Below, one piece after another: positions 25,763 through 35,843 of a stretch of 49,674 nt of DNA; position 1 is the first letter of the stretch; the number at the start of each line of letters is the position of its first letter. The notes under the pieces were generated by a model. The model had not been told where the DNA came from, made no database searches, and saw only the letters and a program-made list of their open reading frames with translations. Source of the stretch: Acidimicrobiales bacterium (GTDB lineage: Bacteria; Actinomycetota; Acidimicrobiia; Acidimicrobiales; JACCXE01); assembly GCA_035546775.1 (NCBI GenBank), contig DASZWD010000016.1, positions 1-49,674 of the forward strand, written 5' to 3'. Both the position numbers and the translations under genes were made by a program.

Positions 25763-26542
25763 ATGGCACCCGAACTGCTCTACGACGTCGCCGACGGGGT
25801 TGCGACGCTGGCGATCAACCGGCCCGAGCGGCGCAACGCGCTGTCGTGGGACGTCGTGGGACAGATGCGCGCCCGACTCGCCGACGCGAAGGCCGACGAC
25901 GCGGTGCGCGTCGTCGTCATCACCGGTGCGGGCGACAAGGCGTTCTGTGCCGGGGCGGATCTCGGCAACATGGCCGACGGCGCCGGCTATCTCGAACTCC
26001 ACGAAGGGCGCGGTGGCATGGCCGCGTTGTTCCAGGACTTGTGGGCTCTGGGCAAGCCGACGATCGCCCGCGTGCACGGGTACGCGCTGGCCGGGGGCTT
26101 CGGGCTGGCGCTGGCGTGCGACCTCGTGATCGCCGCTGACAACTCGGTGTTCGGTACGCCCGAGATCGACGTCGGCCTCTGGCCGTACATGATCACCGTG
26201 CCCTTGACGCGGTCGATGCCGCCGAAGAAGGCGCTGGAACTCATGCTCACCGGCCGCCGCGTCGACGCCGCCGAGGCGGAGCGGATCGGCTTCGTCACGC
26301 GCGTGGTGCCCGTCACCGAACTCGACGCCGCCGTGCGCGAGCTGGCGACCACGCTGGCGGGTAAGTCACCGGCGATCGTGAAGCTCGGCCGCGACTCGTT
26401 CTACGACGTGTGGGACCGGGCGGCGGCCGACGCGCTGGCGCTGCTGCACCCGCTGCTGACACTCACCACGCTGACCGAGGACGCGCAGGAGGGCATCGCC
26501 GCGTTCGCCGACAAGCGGCCGCCCGAATGGAAGGGCCGCTAG
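25763..26542 (+). CDS. Enoyl-CoA hydratase/isomerase family protein (1)
   Basis: This is a 259-residue crotonase-fold protein. It has NRPERRNALSW, the first oxyanion-hole segment AGDKAFCAGADLGNM, and the second segment VHGYALAGGFGLALACDLVI. The position equivalent to the second catalytic Glu lies in FGTPEIDVGLWP, which has Glu next to Ile, so hydratase activity is plausible. The ATG at 25763 gives the standard N-terminus; an upstream GTG would overlap the divergent gene. Beta-oxidation is the likely pathway. Confidence 0.88.
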   Translation: MAPELLYDVADGVATLAINRPERRNALSWDVVGQMRARLADAKADDAVRVVVITGAGDKAFCAGADLGNMADGAGYLELHEGRGGMAALFQDLWALGKPTIARVHGYALAGGFGLALACDLVIAADNSVFGTPEIDVGLWPYMITVPLTRSMPPKKALELMLTGRRVDAAEAERIGFVTRVVPVTELDAAVRELATTLAGKSPAIVKLGRDSFYDVWDRAAADALALLHPLLTLTTLTEDAQEGIAAFADKRPPEWKGR

Positions 26543-26558
26543 CGCCGCCGGCTCTTGA

Positions 26559-27817
<1,259 letters not shown>

Positions 27818-27834
27818 GCGTAAGTTCTACGCCT

Positions 27835-28560
27835 GTGAGCGACGTTTCAACCAGCATTGACGGCCGCGTCGCCACCATCACGCTCGATCGTCAGGCGCGC
27901 CGCAACGCGGTGAACGAAGCGGCGTGCGACGCCATCGGCGCCGCGGTTCGCCACAGCGTGGGCGCGGGCGCCGGTGCGATCGTGTTCACCGGCTCCGGCG
28001 GGCACTTCTGCAGCGGCGCCGACATCAACGAGGCCGAGCGCGTGCGCTTCGCTATCCGGGCGTGTCTCGACACGTTCCGCGCTGCGCCGGTCGTCACCAT
28101 CGCGGCCGTCGACGGGTTCGCTCTTGGTGCCGGCGTCCAGTTCGCCGCCGCCTGCGATTTGCGCGTCGCCACGACCGCGGCGCGCTTCGGCGTCCCGGCG
28201 GCCAAGCTCGGCGTGGCGGTGGACCACACCACCGTGCAGCAGGTGGCGATGCTCGTCGGGGGAAGCCAAGCGCGGGCGATGCTGCTGGCGTCCGAGGAGA
28301 TCGACGGCCAGCGCGCCTACGACCTCGGCTTCGTCAACCGCATCGGCACGCTCGCCGATGCCCAGGCGTGGGCGGCCGAGATCGCGGCGCGTGCGCCGCT
28401 GACGATCGCGGCCCACAAGCTGGCGCTGAACCGCCTCGAAGTCGAACTCACCGACGCGGACGTGGTCGACGCCGTCGACCGCGCCTGGTCGAGTGCGGAC
28501 CTGCAGGAGGGGCGCGCCGCCTTCGCCGAAAAACGGACACCCAACTTCAGCGGCAACTAA
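27835..28560 (+). CDS. Enoyl-CoA hydratase/isomerase family protein (2)
   Basis: This 241-residue crotonase-fold protein starts at GTG. The oxyanion segments are GGHFCSGADINEAE and AVDGFALGAGVQFAAACDLR. Where hydratases carry a catalytic Glu in the ExGxxP region, it reads VPAAKLGVAVDH, so the catalytic residues may differ and isomerase or another crotonase activity is possible. It is followed two bases later by ccdA on the same strand, which is probably chance operon linkage. Confidence 0.86.
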   Translation: MSDVSTSIDGRVATITLDRQARRNAVNEAACDAIGAAVRHSVGAGAGAIVFTGSGGHFCSGADINEAERVRFAIRACLDTFRAAPVVTIAAVDGFALGAGVQFAAACDLRVATTAARFGVPAAKLGVAVDHTTVQQVAMLVGGSQARAMLLASEEIDGQRAYDLGFVNRIGTLADAQAWAAEIAARAPLTIAAHKLALNRLEVELTDADVVDAVDRAWSSADLQEGRAAFAEKRTPNFSGN

Positions 28561-28562
28561 TC

Positions 28563-29300
28563 GTGGCCGACCCCAGCATCCCCGCGGCCTTCGGCGCCGG
28601 CGTGCTGTCGTTCCTGTCGCCCTGCGTGCTGCCGCTCGTGCCGGGCTACCTGGCGATGATGTCGGGCCTGTCGGGCGAGCAACTCGCCGACCCGCAGGGC
28701 GCCGACCAACGCGTGGTGCTGCGCACCACGCTCCTGTTCGTCGCCGGGTTCTCCGTGGTGTTCGTCGCCCTCGGCGCGTCGGCCAGCGCCGTCGGCGACT
28801 TCCTGTTCAACCACAAGGTGGTGTTCGACCGCGTCGCCGGCGTCGTCGTCGTGGTGATGGGATTGTTCCTCGCCGGCGTCGCGTCACCGAGCGTGCTCGA
28901 GGCCGAGAAGCGCTTCCACGTGTCGCCGCGGCGGCTCGGTCCGTACGCCGCGCCCGTCATGGGCATGGCCTTCGCCTTCGGATGGACGCCGTGCCTCGGG
29001 CCCATTCTCGCCGCGCTGCTCGTGCTCGCCAGCAATGAGGGCACGGTCCTCAAGGGCGCCGCGCTGCTGCTCGTCTACTCGCTCGGCCTCGGCGTCCCGT
29101 TCATCCTCAGCGGCATCGGACTCGCGCGGCTCGAGGGCACGTTCCGCTGGGTGAAGCGGCACTACCGGGTGCTCAACGGCGTTGCCGGCGCGTTGCTCGT
29201 GGTGTTCGGCGTGCTGCTGTTCACCAACCGCCTCACGCTGATCGCGTCCGACCTCGTCAACTTCTTCGACACCCACGGACTGGGCTGGGTGATCCGCTAG
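28563..29300 (+). CDS. ccdA: Cytochrome c biogenesis protein CcdA
   Basis: This is a 245-residue, six-helix thiol-disulfide transporter of the DsbD/CcdA family. The two redox cysteines are in SFLSPCVLPLVPGYL and GWTPCLGPILAAL. It passes electrons from cytoplasmic thioredoxin to the outside to keep apocytochrome c, CcmG and CcmH reduced. The GTG at 28563 follows the enoyl-CoA hydratase stop by two bases. The ccm operon begins 926 bases further on, after the sortase on the other strand. Confidence 0.93.
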   Translation: MADPSIPAAFGAGVLSFLSPCVLPLVPGYLAMMSGLSGEQLADPQGADQRVVLRTTLLFVAGFSVVFVALGASASAVGDFLFNHKVVFDRVAGVVVVVMGLFLAGVASPSVLEAEKRFHVSPRRLGPYAAPVMGMAFAFGWTPCLGPILAALLVLASNEGTVLKGAALLLVYSLGLGVPFILSGIGLARLEGTFRWVKRHYRVLNGVAGALLVVFGVLLFTNRLTLIASDLVNFFDTHGLGWVIR

Positions 29301-30151
29301 ACGTTGGCGGGCAGCAGACGGGCGAAGTTCTCGAAGAACAAGAACAGTGTGACGCCCATGGGGATCAGGGCCACCGGCCACACGATCCACTTGTGACCGA
29401 GCCAGCGGCGGATCCCGTAGGCCGCGGCCCACACGGCGGCGAAGGCGAGGCCCCACAGCACGGCTGGGGCCCGGGCGGTCGTGCCGCCACTGAGACCGGC
29501 GACGTCGGCCTCGGTGAGCGCCGGCGTGTTGGGGTCCTGTTTCGGTGCGGGGAGCGCGACGCCGATGAGCTTGGCCGATACCACCATGCGCGAGCTCGCC
29601 GAGAAGCGGGGGTGGCACGTTGTGAGCGTGAGCCGGTTGTCGGGCGTGTTGTCGAGCACGGCCACCTGACTCGGCTTCACGATCTGCGTGCCGGTCACCT
29701 CGTAGCGGAAGCTGCCCTGGAGCGTCGTGATGAGGATCGGATCGCTCGGTTTCAGCTGATCGAGGTTGTAGAAGGGCGCGCCGTACGTCGTGCGGTGCCC
29801 GGCGATCGCGGCGTTGCCCGCCTGTCCTGGCATCGGGGTGTTGGGGTAGTGGCCCGGGCCCTTCTTCAGATCCTCCACGCCGACGCCCTGCACGACGGTC
29901 TTCTCGACACCGATCTTGGGAATCTTGATGATGGCGACGGCGCTGCCCGTCGGCATGGCCGGTGGGTTGAGGTCGTACTGCTCGGGGGTCGTCGCCGCTT
30001 TCGCCGCCGTGAACTGGTGCGACAGCGACTTCTGGCTCTTGGCCGCGGAGATACCCGTGCCCCAGAGTTCGTAGGCGACGAACAGCAGCATCAGCGTGCC
30101 CGCCGCCATGAACACGCGGCCGATCGCCGACACAATCGGTCGCCATCCCAC
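29297..30151 (-). CDS. Class E sortase
   Basis: This 284-residue sortase has an N-terminal membrane helix (about 13-29) and the catalytic triad His119 (IAGHRT), Cys179 (TLTTCHP) and Arg188, plus two C-terminal membrane helices (about 230-247 and 254-273). The C-terminal helices and the sequence TLTTCHPRFSASSR are typical of actinobacterial class E enzymes, which anchor proteins bearing LAxTG or LPxTG signals. The GTG at 30151 is chosen; an in-frame start at 30214 would add 21 residues. The LPRTG esterase at 14327 is the only visible candidate substrate. It lies in the cytochrome c maturation locus but on the opposite strand. Confidence 0.9.
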   Translation of the reverse strand: MGWRPIVSAIGRVFMAAGTLMLLFVAYELWGTGISAAKSQKSLSHQFTAAKAATTPEQYDLNPPAMPTGSAVAIIKIPKIGVEKTVVQGVGVEDLKKGPGHYPNTPMPGQAGNAAIAGHRTTYGAPFYNLDQLKPSDPILITTLQGSFRYEVTGTQIVKPSQVAVLDNTPDNRLTLTTCHPRFSASSRMVVSAKLIGVALPAPKQDPNTPALTEADVAGLSGGTTARAPAVLWGLAFAAVWAAAYGIRRWLGHKWIVWPVALIPMGVTLFLFFENFARLLPANV

Positions 30152-30225
30152 GCAACGAAAGGTAGTTCCGACGACCGCCCTGCTTGGTATCAGGGTCGGA
30201 GCCGCCCGTACCATTGGTGCCTCCC

Positions 30226-30930
30226 ATGGAGCCCCGCCACCCGCCCGAGCACATCGGGCTCGCCGCCGGCGAGCCAGCTGTCCGTCTCCGATCCGTCGTC
30301 GCGCTGCTGGGCGGCTTCCCCGCCCTGGCGGGTGCTGACCTGACGGTCGAAACGGGAGAGGTCGTCCTGTTACGCGGCCCCAACGGTGCCGGTAAGTCCA
30401 CCGTGCTGCGGGTGTGCGCCGGGCTCGTGCCCGTGGCGCAAGGCGAGGCCAGCGTCCTCGGCGTGGACATCGTGCGGGACCGCACTGCCGTGCGCCGTCG
30501 CGTCGCCATGTTGGGCCACGCCGGCTTCCTGTACGACGACTTGACCGTGCGCGAGAACGTCACGTTCGCGGTGCGCGCCGCCGGCGGCGATCTCGCGTCG
30601 GTCGACGGTGCCCTCGAGCGCCTTGGTCTCGCCGGCCGGTTGGCCACGACGCGCGCCGCCGCCCTCAGCGCCGGTCAGCGCCGGCGGACCTCGCTCGCCG
30701 CGCTCGTCGCTCGCGGCGCCGAGCTGTGGTTGCTCGACGAGCCGCACGCCGGTCTCGACGAGGAGGGTCGCGACCTGATCGACGGCGTCGTGCGCGACGC
30801 CACCGCGGCGGGCGCGACCGTGCTCATCGCCAGCCACGACACCGACCGCGCCACCGCCCTGTCGACGCGGGTGCTCACCGTCGCCGGTGGCATGGTCCAT
30901 ACGAACGTGGGGCGCGTCCGTGTTCCGTGA
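30226..30930 (+). CDS. ccmA: Heme exporter ATPase CcmA
   Basis: This is a 234-residue ABC ATPase with Walker A GPNGAGKS, signature LSAGQRRR and Walker B LWLLDEPHAGLD. The signature with AGQ rather than GGQ and the small size match CcmA, which with CcmB and CcmC releases holo-CcmE. First gene of a ccmABCDEFGHI run. The 3' end overlaps ccmB by 11 bases. Confidence 0.88.
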   Translation: MEPRHPPEHIGLAAGEPAVRLRSVVALLGGFPALAGADLTVETGEVVLLRGPNGAGKSTVLRVCAGLVPVAQGEASVLGVDIVRDRTAVRRRVAMLGHAGFLYDDLTVRENVTFAVRAAGGDLASVDGALERLGLAGRLATTRAAALSAGQRRRTSLAALVARGAELWLLDEPHAGLDEEGRDLIDGVVRDATAAGATVLIASHDTDRATALSTRVLTVAGGMVHTNVGRVRVP

Positions 30931-31588
30931 TGCCGCGCTCGTCGCCGGCAAGGACCTGCGCATCGAGCGGCGCTCGAAGGTGACGACACAGCAGATCGCC
31001 CCCTTCGCCGTGCTCGTGCTCGTGCTGTTCGCCTTTGCCCTCGACCCCGATCGCGGCGTGTTGACCCGGGCGTCGGCCGGTCTGTACTGGCTGGCGGTGT
31101 TGTTCTGTACCGTGCTCGCCGTCCAGCGCTCCGCCGCGGTGGAGGTCGCCGACAAAGCGGGAGAGGGCCTGCGCCTCGCCGGCCTCGAACCGGGCGGCGT
31201 CTTCCTGGGCAAGGCGGTGGCCGTGGGGGCCCAGCTGGCGCTGCTCGAGGTGCTGCTGGGAGCCGGCATCGTCGTGCTGTACGGAACGCGGCTCCACGAC
31301 CCGTTCATCCTGCTGCTCACCGCCTTGCTGGCCACGGCGGGCCTCGCGGCGGCCGGCACGGCGTACGCGGCGGTGGCTGCCAGCCTGCGCGTCGGCAGCA
31401 CCCTGCTGCCGTTGCTCCTTTTGCCCGTCTTGGCCCCTGTGTTGCTGGCCGCGACCCGCGCGTGGGAGGCCGGATTGGCGGGCGTGTCGGGCGACGCGAT
31501 TAGCTGGCTTGAGTTACTCGCCGCGTTCGCGGTGCTGTACGTCGCAGTGGGTGTCGTCGGGTACGGGACCCTTCAGGAGGAGTCATGA
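30920..31588 (+). CDS. ccmB: Heme exporter membrane protein CcmB
   Basis: This is a 222-residue, six-helix protein. The phrases RDAALVAGKDLRIERRSK, GLRLAGLEPGGVFLGKAV and LLLLPVLAPVLLAATRAWE match CcmB. The start is GTG at 30920, inside the end of ccmA. It forms the channel part of the CcmABCD complex. Confidence 0.9.
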   Translation: MFRDAALVAGKDLRIERRSKVTTQQIAPFAVLVLVLFAFALDPDRGVLTRASAGLYWLAVLFCTVLAVQRSAAVEVADKAGEGLRLAGLEPGGVFLGKAVAVGAQLALLEVLLGAGIVVLYGTRLHDPFILLLTALLATAGLAAAGTAYAAVAASLRVGSTLLPLLLLPVLAPVLLAATRAWEAGLAGVSGDAISWLELLAAFAVLYVAVGVVGYGTLQEES

Positions 31589-32301
31589 AGTCAGTGCGCG
31601 CGTTGGGGGCCCTCGCGGTCGTCACGCTCGCGGGCACGTTCGTGCTCGGTCTCGGCCTGCCTGCGACCTACGAGCAGCGCACGTATTCGCGCATGATCGC
31701 CCTTCACCCGCCGATTGCGTGGACGGCGTATCTCGCCTTCGGTGTGACCGCGCTGGCGTCGATGCTCTACCTGTGGCCGCGGACGCGCCGTTTGCGCTTC
31801 GACGCCATCGCGGCGGCATCGGCCGAACTCGGCGTGCTGTTCACCGGGCTCACGCTGATCACGGGCAGCCTGTGGGGTCGCCCGACGTGGGGTGTGTGGT
31901 GGACGTGGGACGCGCGCCTGACCACGACGGCGCTCATGTTCGTGATCTACCTGGGTTACCTCGCCCAGCGCGGCGTCGCCGACACGACGGCGCAACGGGC
32001 GAAGCGCTCGGCGATCATCGCCGTGATGGCCGTCATCGTCGTGCCGATCAACCACATGTCGGTCGAGTGGTGGCGCACGTTGCACCAGGGCCGCTCGCTG
32101 GCGTCGCTTGACCCGGGCAGCGAGCTCGACGGCGACTTCATCGCCGCCATGCTCCTCGGTTTCGTCGCCATGACGCTCACCTACGCCTGGCTGCTGATCG
32201 TGCGCGTGAAGGTGATGGAGGCGGAGGCGCACGTCGAAGAGGACGCGCTGACCGACGCCATCGAGGCGCGCCGCCGCGAAGCCGAAGTGGTCTTGCCGTG
32301 A
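31585..32301 (+). CDS. ccmC: Heme-handling protein CcmC
   Basis: This 238-residue, six-helix protein carries the tryptophan-rich WWD motif WGVWWTWD (102-109). Conserved histidines (His41 in ALHPPIAW and one in NHMSVEWW) flank it and bind heme. CcmC loads heme onto CcmE. It has an excellent ribosome-binding site (AGGAGG) and overlaps ccmB as ATGA. Confidence 0.93.
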   Translation: MKSVRALGALAVVTLAGTFVLGLGLPATYEQRTYSRMIALHPPIAWTAYLAFGVTALASMLYLWPRTRRLRFDAIAAASAELGVLFTGLTLITGSLWGRPTWGVWWTWDARLTTTALMFVIYLGYLAQRGVADTTAQRAKRSAIIAVMAVIVVPINHMSVEWWRTLHQGRSLASLDPGSELDGDFIAAMLLGFVAMTLTYAWLLIVRVKVMEAEAHVEEDALTDAIEARRREAEVVLP

Positions 32302-32414
32302 GCGGATACGTCGTGGCGTGTTACGCCATCACCATCGGCGCGCTGGGCGCATATTCAGGTTGGGCCTGGACGCGTCTGCGGGCCGTCACCAAGCGCGGGT
32401 CGGACACGAAGTGA
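32298..32414 (+). CDS. ccmD: Small heme-exporter protein CcmD
   Basis: This is a 38-codon gene with start GTG 32298 and stop TGA 32412-32414. It overlaps ccmC and ccmE by four bases each (GTGA both times). The peptide starts MSGYVVACYAITIGALGAYS and continues GWAWTRLR. It has one membrane helix followed by a basic tail, the form of CcmD, which helps release holo-CcmE. Identification rests on size, shape and exact position between ccmC and ccmE. Confidence 0.82.
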   Translation: MSGYVVACYAITIGALGAYSGWAWTRLRAVTKRGSDTK

Positions 32415-32815
32415 AGCGTGGGTACGCCGCCATCTTCTTGTCGGTAGCGGTCGCCGTCGCCGGTCTGCTGCTGTGGCAAGGACTCAGGAACGCCACCGTC
32501 TACTTCAAGACCGTGGACGAGGCCGTCGCTCAGCGCTCGTCGCTCGGGACGCGTCGCTTCCGCCTCGAAGGGATCGTGGCGCCCGGGTCGGTCCACGAGC
32601 GCGATGGCGGAGTCGACTTCGTGGTCGAGGAGAACAACGCCGAGATCCACGTTCACCACGTCGGTGACCCGCCTGAGCTGTTCAAGGCGAGTATTCCCGT
32701 GGTGCTCGAGGGGCACTTCGCCGGCGCGACCTACGAGAGCGACCGCATTCTCGTCAAGCACACCGCGGAGTACCGCAAGGCCAACCCCACGCGGGTCAAG
32801 GACTACAAGTCGTGA
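32411..32815 (+). CDS. ccmE: Cytochrome c maturation heme chaperone CcmE
   Basis: This is a 134-residue periplasm-side heme chaperone with an N-terminal anchor (about 5-24) and an OB-fold domain. The heme-attaching motif is H-x3-Y (His117, Tyr121 in LVKHTAEY), the classical histidine form rather than the CxxxY variant. The phrase VGDPPELFKASIPVVLEGHF is typical. The GTG start is coupled to ccmD and the stop to ccmF. Confidence 0.93.
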   Translation: MKRGYAAIFLSVAVAVAGLLLWQGLRNATVYFKTVDEAVAQRSSLGTRRFRLEGIVAPGSVHERDGGVDFVVEENNAEIHVHHVGDPPELFKASIPVVLEGHFAGATYESDRILVKHTAEYRKANPTRVKDYKS

Positions 32816-34797
32816 CGGCGATAGTCGGGCACAGCGCGGCGCTGCTTGGGTTCCTGGCCTCCGCGGTCGGGTGCAGCACGCTCGTCGTCGGTCTTGTGCG
32901 CAAGCGCAGCGCCATGCTGCGCGCCGCGTGGAGCTACGTGTGGTTCGTGCTCGCGGCGGCGATCATCGGCATGGGCGCGATGGAGTTCGCGCTCGTCCGG
33001 CACGACTTCTCGATGAAGTTCGTCGCCGACAACGGCAGCCGGCACACCCCTTTGCTCTACACCGTCGCCGGAGCGTGGTCGGCCCTCGAAGGCTCGATCC
33101 TGCTGTGGGTGCTGGTGCTGGCGATCTACCTCGCGGCGCTCGCCATCCGGCACCGATCACAGCGTGACGACCCGATCTTCGGCTGGGCGCTGGTCGTCAT
33201 GCTCGTCGTCTGCACGTTCTTCTTCCTGCTGCTGCTCGGTCCCGCCGATCCGTTCCACACGATCAAGGGCGCCATCCCTACCGACGGGCCGGGTCCGAAT
33301 CCGCTGCTGCAAAACCACCCGTTGATGGCGTTCCACCCGCCGATCCTCTACGCCGGCTACGTCGGCTTCACCGTGCCGTTCGCGTTTGCCGTGGCGTCGC
33401 TCATCACCGGGCGCGTCGACGAGGGCTGGGTGCTGGCCATGCGGCGCTGGACGCTGGTGGCCTTCGGTCTGCTGAGCGTCGGCATCATCCTCGGCGCCTG
33501 GTGGTCCTACGAGGTGCTCGGCTGGGGCGGCTTCTGGGCGTGGGATCCCGTCGAGAACGCGTCGTTCCTCCCGTGGCTGACGGCGACCGCGTACCTGCAT
33601 TCGGTGCTCGTGCAGGAACGCCGCGGCATGTTGCGCGTCTGGAACCTGTCGCTCGTCACCTCCACGTTCGCCCTCACCATCCTCGGTACGTTCCTCACGC
33701 GCTCGGGCGTCCTCGACTCCGTGCACAGCTTCACCGAGTCGGGCATCGGCCCGATGTTGCTCGGCTTCTTCGCCGTGATCGTGGTGGTGGTGTGCGGTCT
33801 GCTCGCCTGGCGCGGCGACGCGCTGCGTTCGCCCGGCATGATCGACTCGCCGGTGTCGCGCGAGGCCGCGTTCCTGATGAACAACCTTTTGTTCGCCGCG
33901 TTCGCTTTCGTGGTGCTGCTCGGCACCGTGTTCCCGCTCATCGCCGAGGCGATCAACAACGACCGGCTCACCATCGGCCGGCCCTACTTCGACCGCATGA
34001 CGGGACCGATCGGGTTGGCCTTGCTGTTCTTGATGGCGGTGGCACCGGCGCTGCCGTGGCGCAAGGCGAGCCGGGGTGTGCTGCGCGATCGGCTGATGGT
34101 CCCGGCGTGGGCCGGCGCGCTGACGCTCATGGTCCTCGTGTTGTTCGGCGTGCACAGCCTCGCCGCGCTGCTCGCCTTCGGTCTGGGCGCGTTCGCCGCC
34201 GCGGCCGCGCTGCGCCAGCTGGCCCTGGCCGCCCGCGCCGCCCGTCGTGCCGGGCAGCCCTGGTGGCGCGGCGTCATGGGCCGAGCCAACGGCGGCATGA
34301 TCGTGCACCTCGGCGTCGTCATCGTCGCCGTCGGGTTCGCGGCGTCGATGTCGTTCGTGCAGCGCGACGAGTTCCGCCTGAAGCCGGGCCAGTCGGCGCG
34401 GCTCGACGGTCACCGCATCACCTACGTCGGCGTGTCGCGCCAGAAGCACGAGAACCGCACGTCCGAGGTGGCCAACGTGCGCATCGACGGCGGCAAGATC
34501 TACCGACCGGCGCTGAGCAAGTATCCCTTCGCCACCCAGGCCATCGGCACACCGTCGGTGCACACCGGCTTGTTCGAAGACGTGTACCTCACCCTGGTGA
34601 CCACGCCGTCGTCGACGACGGGCTCGGCCGTGATCGGCGTGATCGTGACGCCGCTGGTGAGCTGGCTGTGGGCCGGTGGACTCGTGATCGGCCTCGGCAC
34701 CGTGCTGGCGCTCGTGCCGGGTAAGCGGCGGGTTCCGACGGCGCCGGCGTCGGCCGTGCTCGGTCCTGAGCCTGAACCGGAACCCGTGGCCGTATGA
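32812..34797 (+). CDS. ccmF: Heme lyase subunit CcmF
   Basis: This 661-residue polytopic membrane protein has the WWD heme-binding motif WGGFWAWDPVENASF (238-252). It also has conserved histidine regions (NHPLMAFHPPILYAGYVG and GMIVHLGVV) and TFLTRSGVLDSVHSF. It transfers heme from CcmE to apocytochrome c with CcmH and CcmI. The start (GTGA) and end (ATGA) overlap its neighbours. Confidence 0.95.
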   Translation: MTAIVGHSAALLGFLASAVGCSTLVVGLVRKRSAMLRAAWSYVWFVLAAAIIGMGAMEFALVRHDFSMKFVADNGSRHTPLLYTVAGAWSALEGSILLWVLVLAIYLAALAIRHRSQRDDPIFGWALVVMLVVCTFFFLLLLGPADPFHTIKGAIPTDGPGPNPLLQNHPLMAFHPPILYAGYVGFTVPFAFAVASLITGRVDEGWVLAMRRWTLVAFGLLSVGIILGAWWSYEVLGWGGFWAWDPVENASFLPWLTATAYLHSVLVQERRGMLRVWNLSLVTSTFALTILGTFLTRSGVLDSVHSFTESGIGPMLLGFFAVIVVVVCGLLAWRGDALRSPGMIDSPVSREAAFLMNNLLFAAFAFVVLLGTVFPLIAEAINNDRLTIGRPYFDRMTGPIGLALLFLMAVAPALPWRKASRGVLRDRLMVPAWAGALTLMVLVLFGVHSLAALLAFGLGAFAAAAALRQLALAARAARRAGQPWWRGVMGRANGGMIVHLGVVIVAVGFAASMSFVQRDEFRLKPGQSARLDGHRITYVGVSRQKHENRTSEVANVRIDGGKIYRPALSKYPFATQAIGTPSVHTGLFEDVYLTLVTTPSSTTGSAVIGVIVTPLVSWLWAGGLVIGLGTVLALVPGKRRVPTAPASAVLGPEPEPEPVAV

Positions 34798-35360
34798 CGC
34801 AGGCGGGTGGGTTGCGACGGCGCCGTACGGCGCCGTGGATCGCGTTGGGCGTCGCCGTCGTGTTGCTCGTCGTGATCGTCGTGGCGGCGAAGGCGAAGCC
34901 GGCGGAGCAGCGCACCGTCGACAGCCCGCTGCTCGGTCACATCTCGCCCTCGGTACAGGGCGACATCGTGTCGGGCCCGGCGCAGTCCTTGGACGAACTG
35001 CGCGGCAGGTACGTGCTGGTCAACTTCTTCGCCACGTGGTGCGTGCCGTGTCGCCAGGAGCATCCCGAGTTGGTGCGCTTCGCTGCCCACCACGCCCAGA
35101 TCGGCGACGCGGCGGTGATGCAGGTCGTCTACGGCGACCGCGCCTCGACCGTGCGTACGTTCCTGCACAACCACGGGGGCGACTGGACGGTTGTCGACGA
35201 CCCGAAGGGCGCGATCGCCCTCGACTGGGGTGTGCGCGGGCTGCCGGAGAGCTACCTCGTCGACCCGAACGGCTACGTGATCTACAAGATCACCGGCGGC
35301 GCCGACGCCGACGGGCTCGAAGCGTTGCTGCGGCAGGCCAAGGCGGGCGAAGCGAAGTGA
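34794..35360 (+). CDS. ccmG: Thiol:disulfide oxidoreductase CcmG/DsbE
   Basis: This 188-residue thioredoxin-fold protein has an N-terminal membrane anchor (about 15-33) and the active site WCVPC (82-86), preceded by VLVNFFAT. The cis-Pro region is RGLPESYLVDPNG. It reduces the haem-binding cysteines of apocytochrome c and receives electrons from CcdA. It is coupled to ccmF by ATGA. Confidence 0.93.
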   Translation: MTQAGGLRRRRTAPWIALGVAVVLLVVIVVAAKAKPAEQRTVDSPLLGHISPSVQGDIVSGPAQSLDELRGRYVLVNFFATWCVPCRQEHPELVRFAAHHAQIGDAAVMQVVYGDRASTVRTFLHNHGGDWTVVDDPKGAIALDWGVRGLPESYLVDPNGYVIYKITGGADADGLEALLRQAKAGEAK

Positions 35361-35384
35361 CCCAGTCGAAATGAAGCCGTCGAG

Positions 35385-35843
35385 ATGACACGGGCGCGCT
35401 TGGCGTGGCTCGCGCTCGCCATCGTGGTGATCGTCGCCATCGTGATCGCCACCACCGGCGGTGGCGCCAGCAAACCCAGCGCGGCCCAGCGCGCCGACGC
35501 CATCGCCCGTGACGTGCGCTGCCCGACGTGTCGCGGCCAATCAGTGGCCGAGTCGGCGGCGCCGGCGGCGCAGGCGATCCGCATCGAAATCCGCCGCCGC
35601 ATCGAGCTGGGCCAGTCGCGCGCCGAGATCGAGGCCTACCTCGAGGGCCGGTACGGCAGCGACATCATCCTCACGCCGCCGCGCAGTGGCATCGGCGGGG
35701 TGGTGTGGGTGTTGCCGGTGGTCGCCGTCGTGGCCGCCATCGCGGGGCTGGGAATTGCGCTCCAGCGCTGGTCGCGCCGCTCGCTCGAGCATCCGTCGGA
35801 TGAAGACCGCGCCCTCGTGGCGCGCGCGGAGCAGCCGACGTGA
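35385..35843 (+). CDS. ccmH: Cytochrome c maturation protein CcmH
   Basis: This 152-residue protein has the CcmH redox motif RCPTCRGQSV (Cys46, Cys49) between an N-terminal helix and a second helix (about 106-126). The IRRRIELGQSRAEIEAYLEG helix and YGSDIILTPP are typical. It works with CcmG on apocytochrome c. It overlaps the next gene by four bases (GTGA). Confidence 0.93.
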   Translation: MTRARLAWLALAIVVIVAIVIATTGGGASKPSAAQRADAIARDVRCPTCRGQSVAESAAPAAQAIRIEIRRRIELGQSRAEIEAYLEGRYGSDIILTPPRSGIGGVVWVLPVVAVVAAIAGLGIALQRWSRRSLEHPSDEDRALVARAEQPT

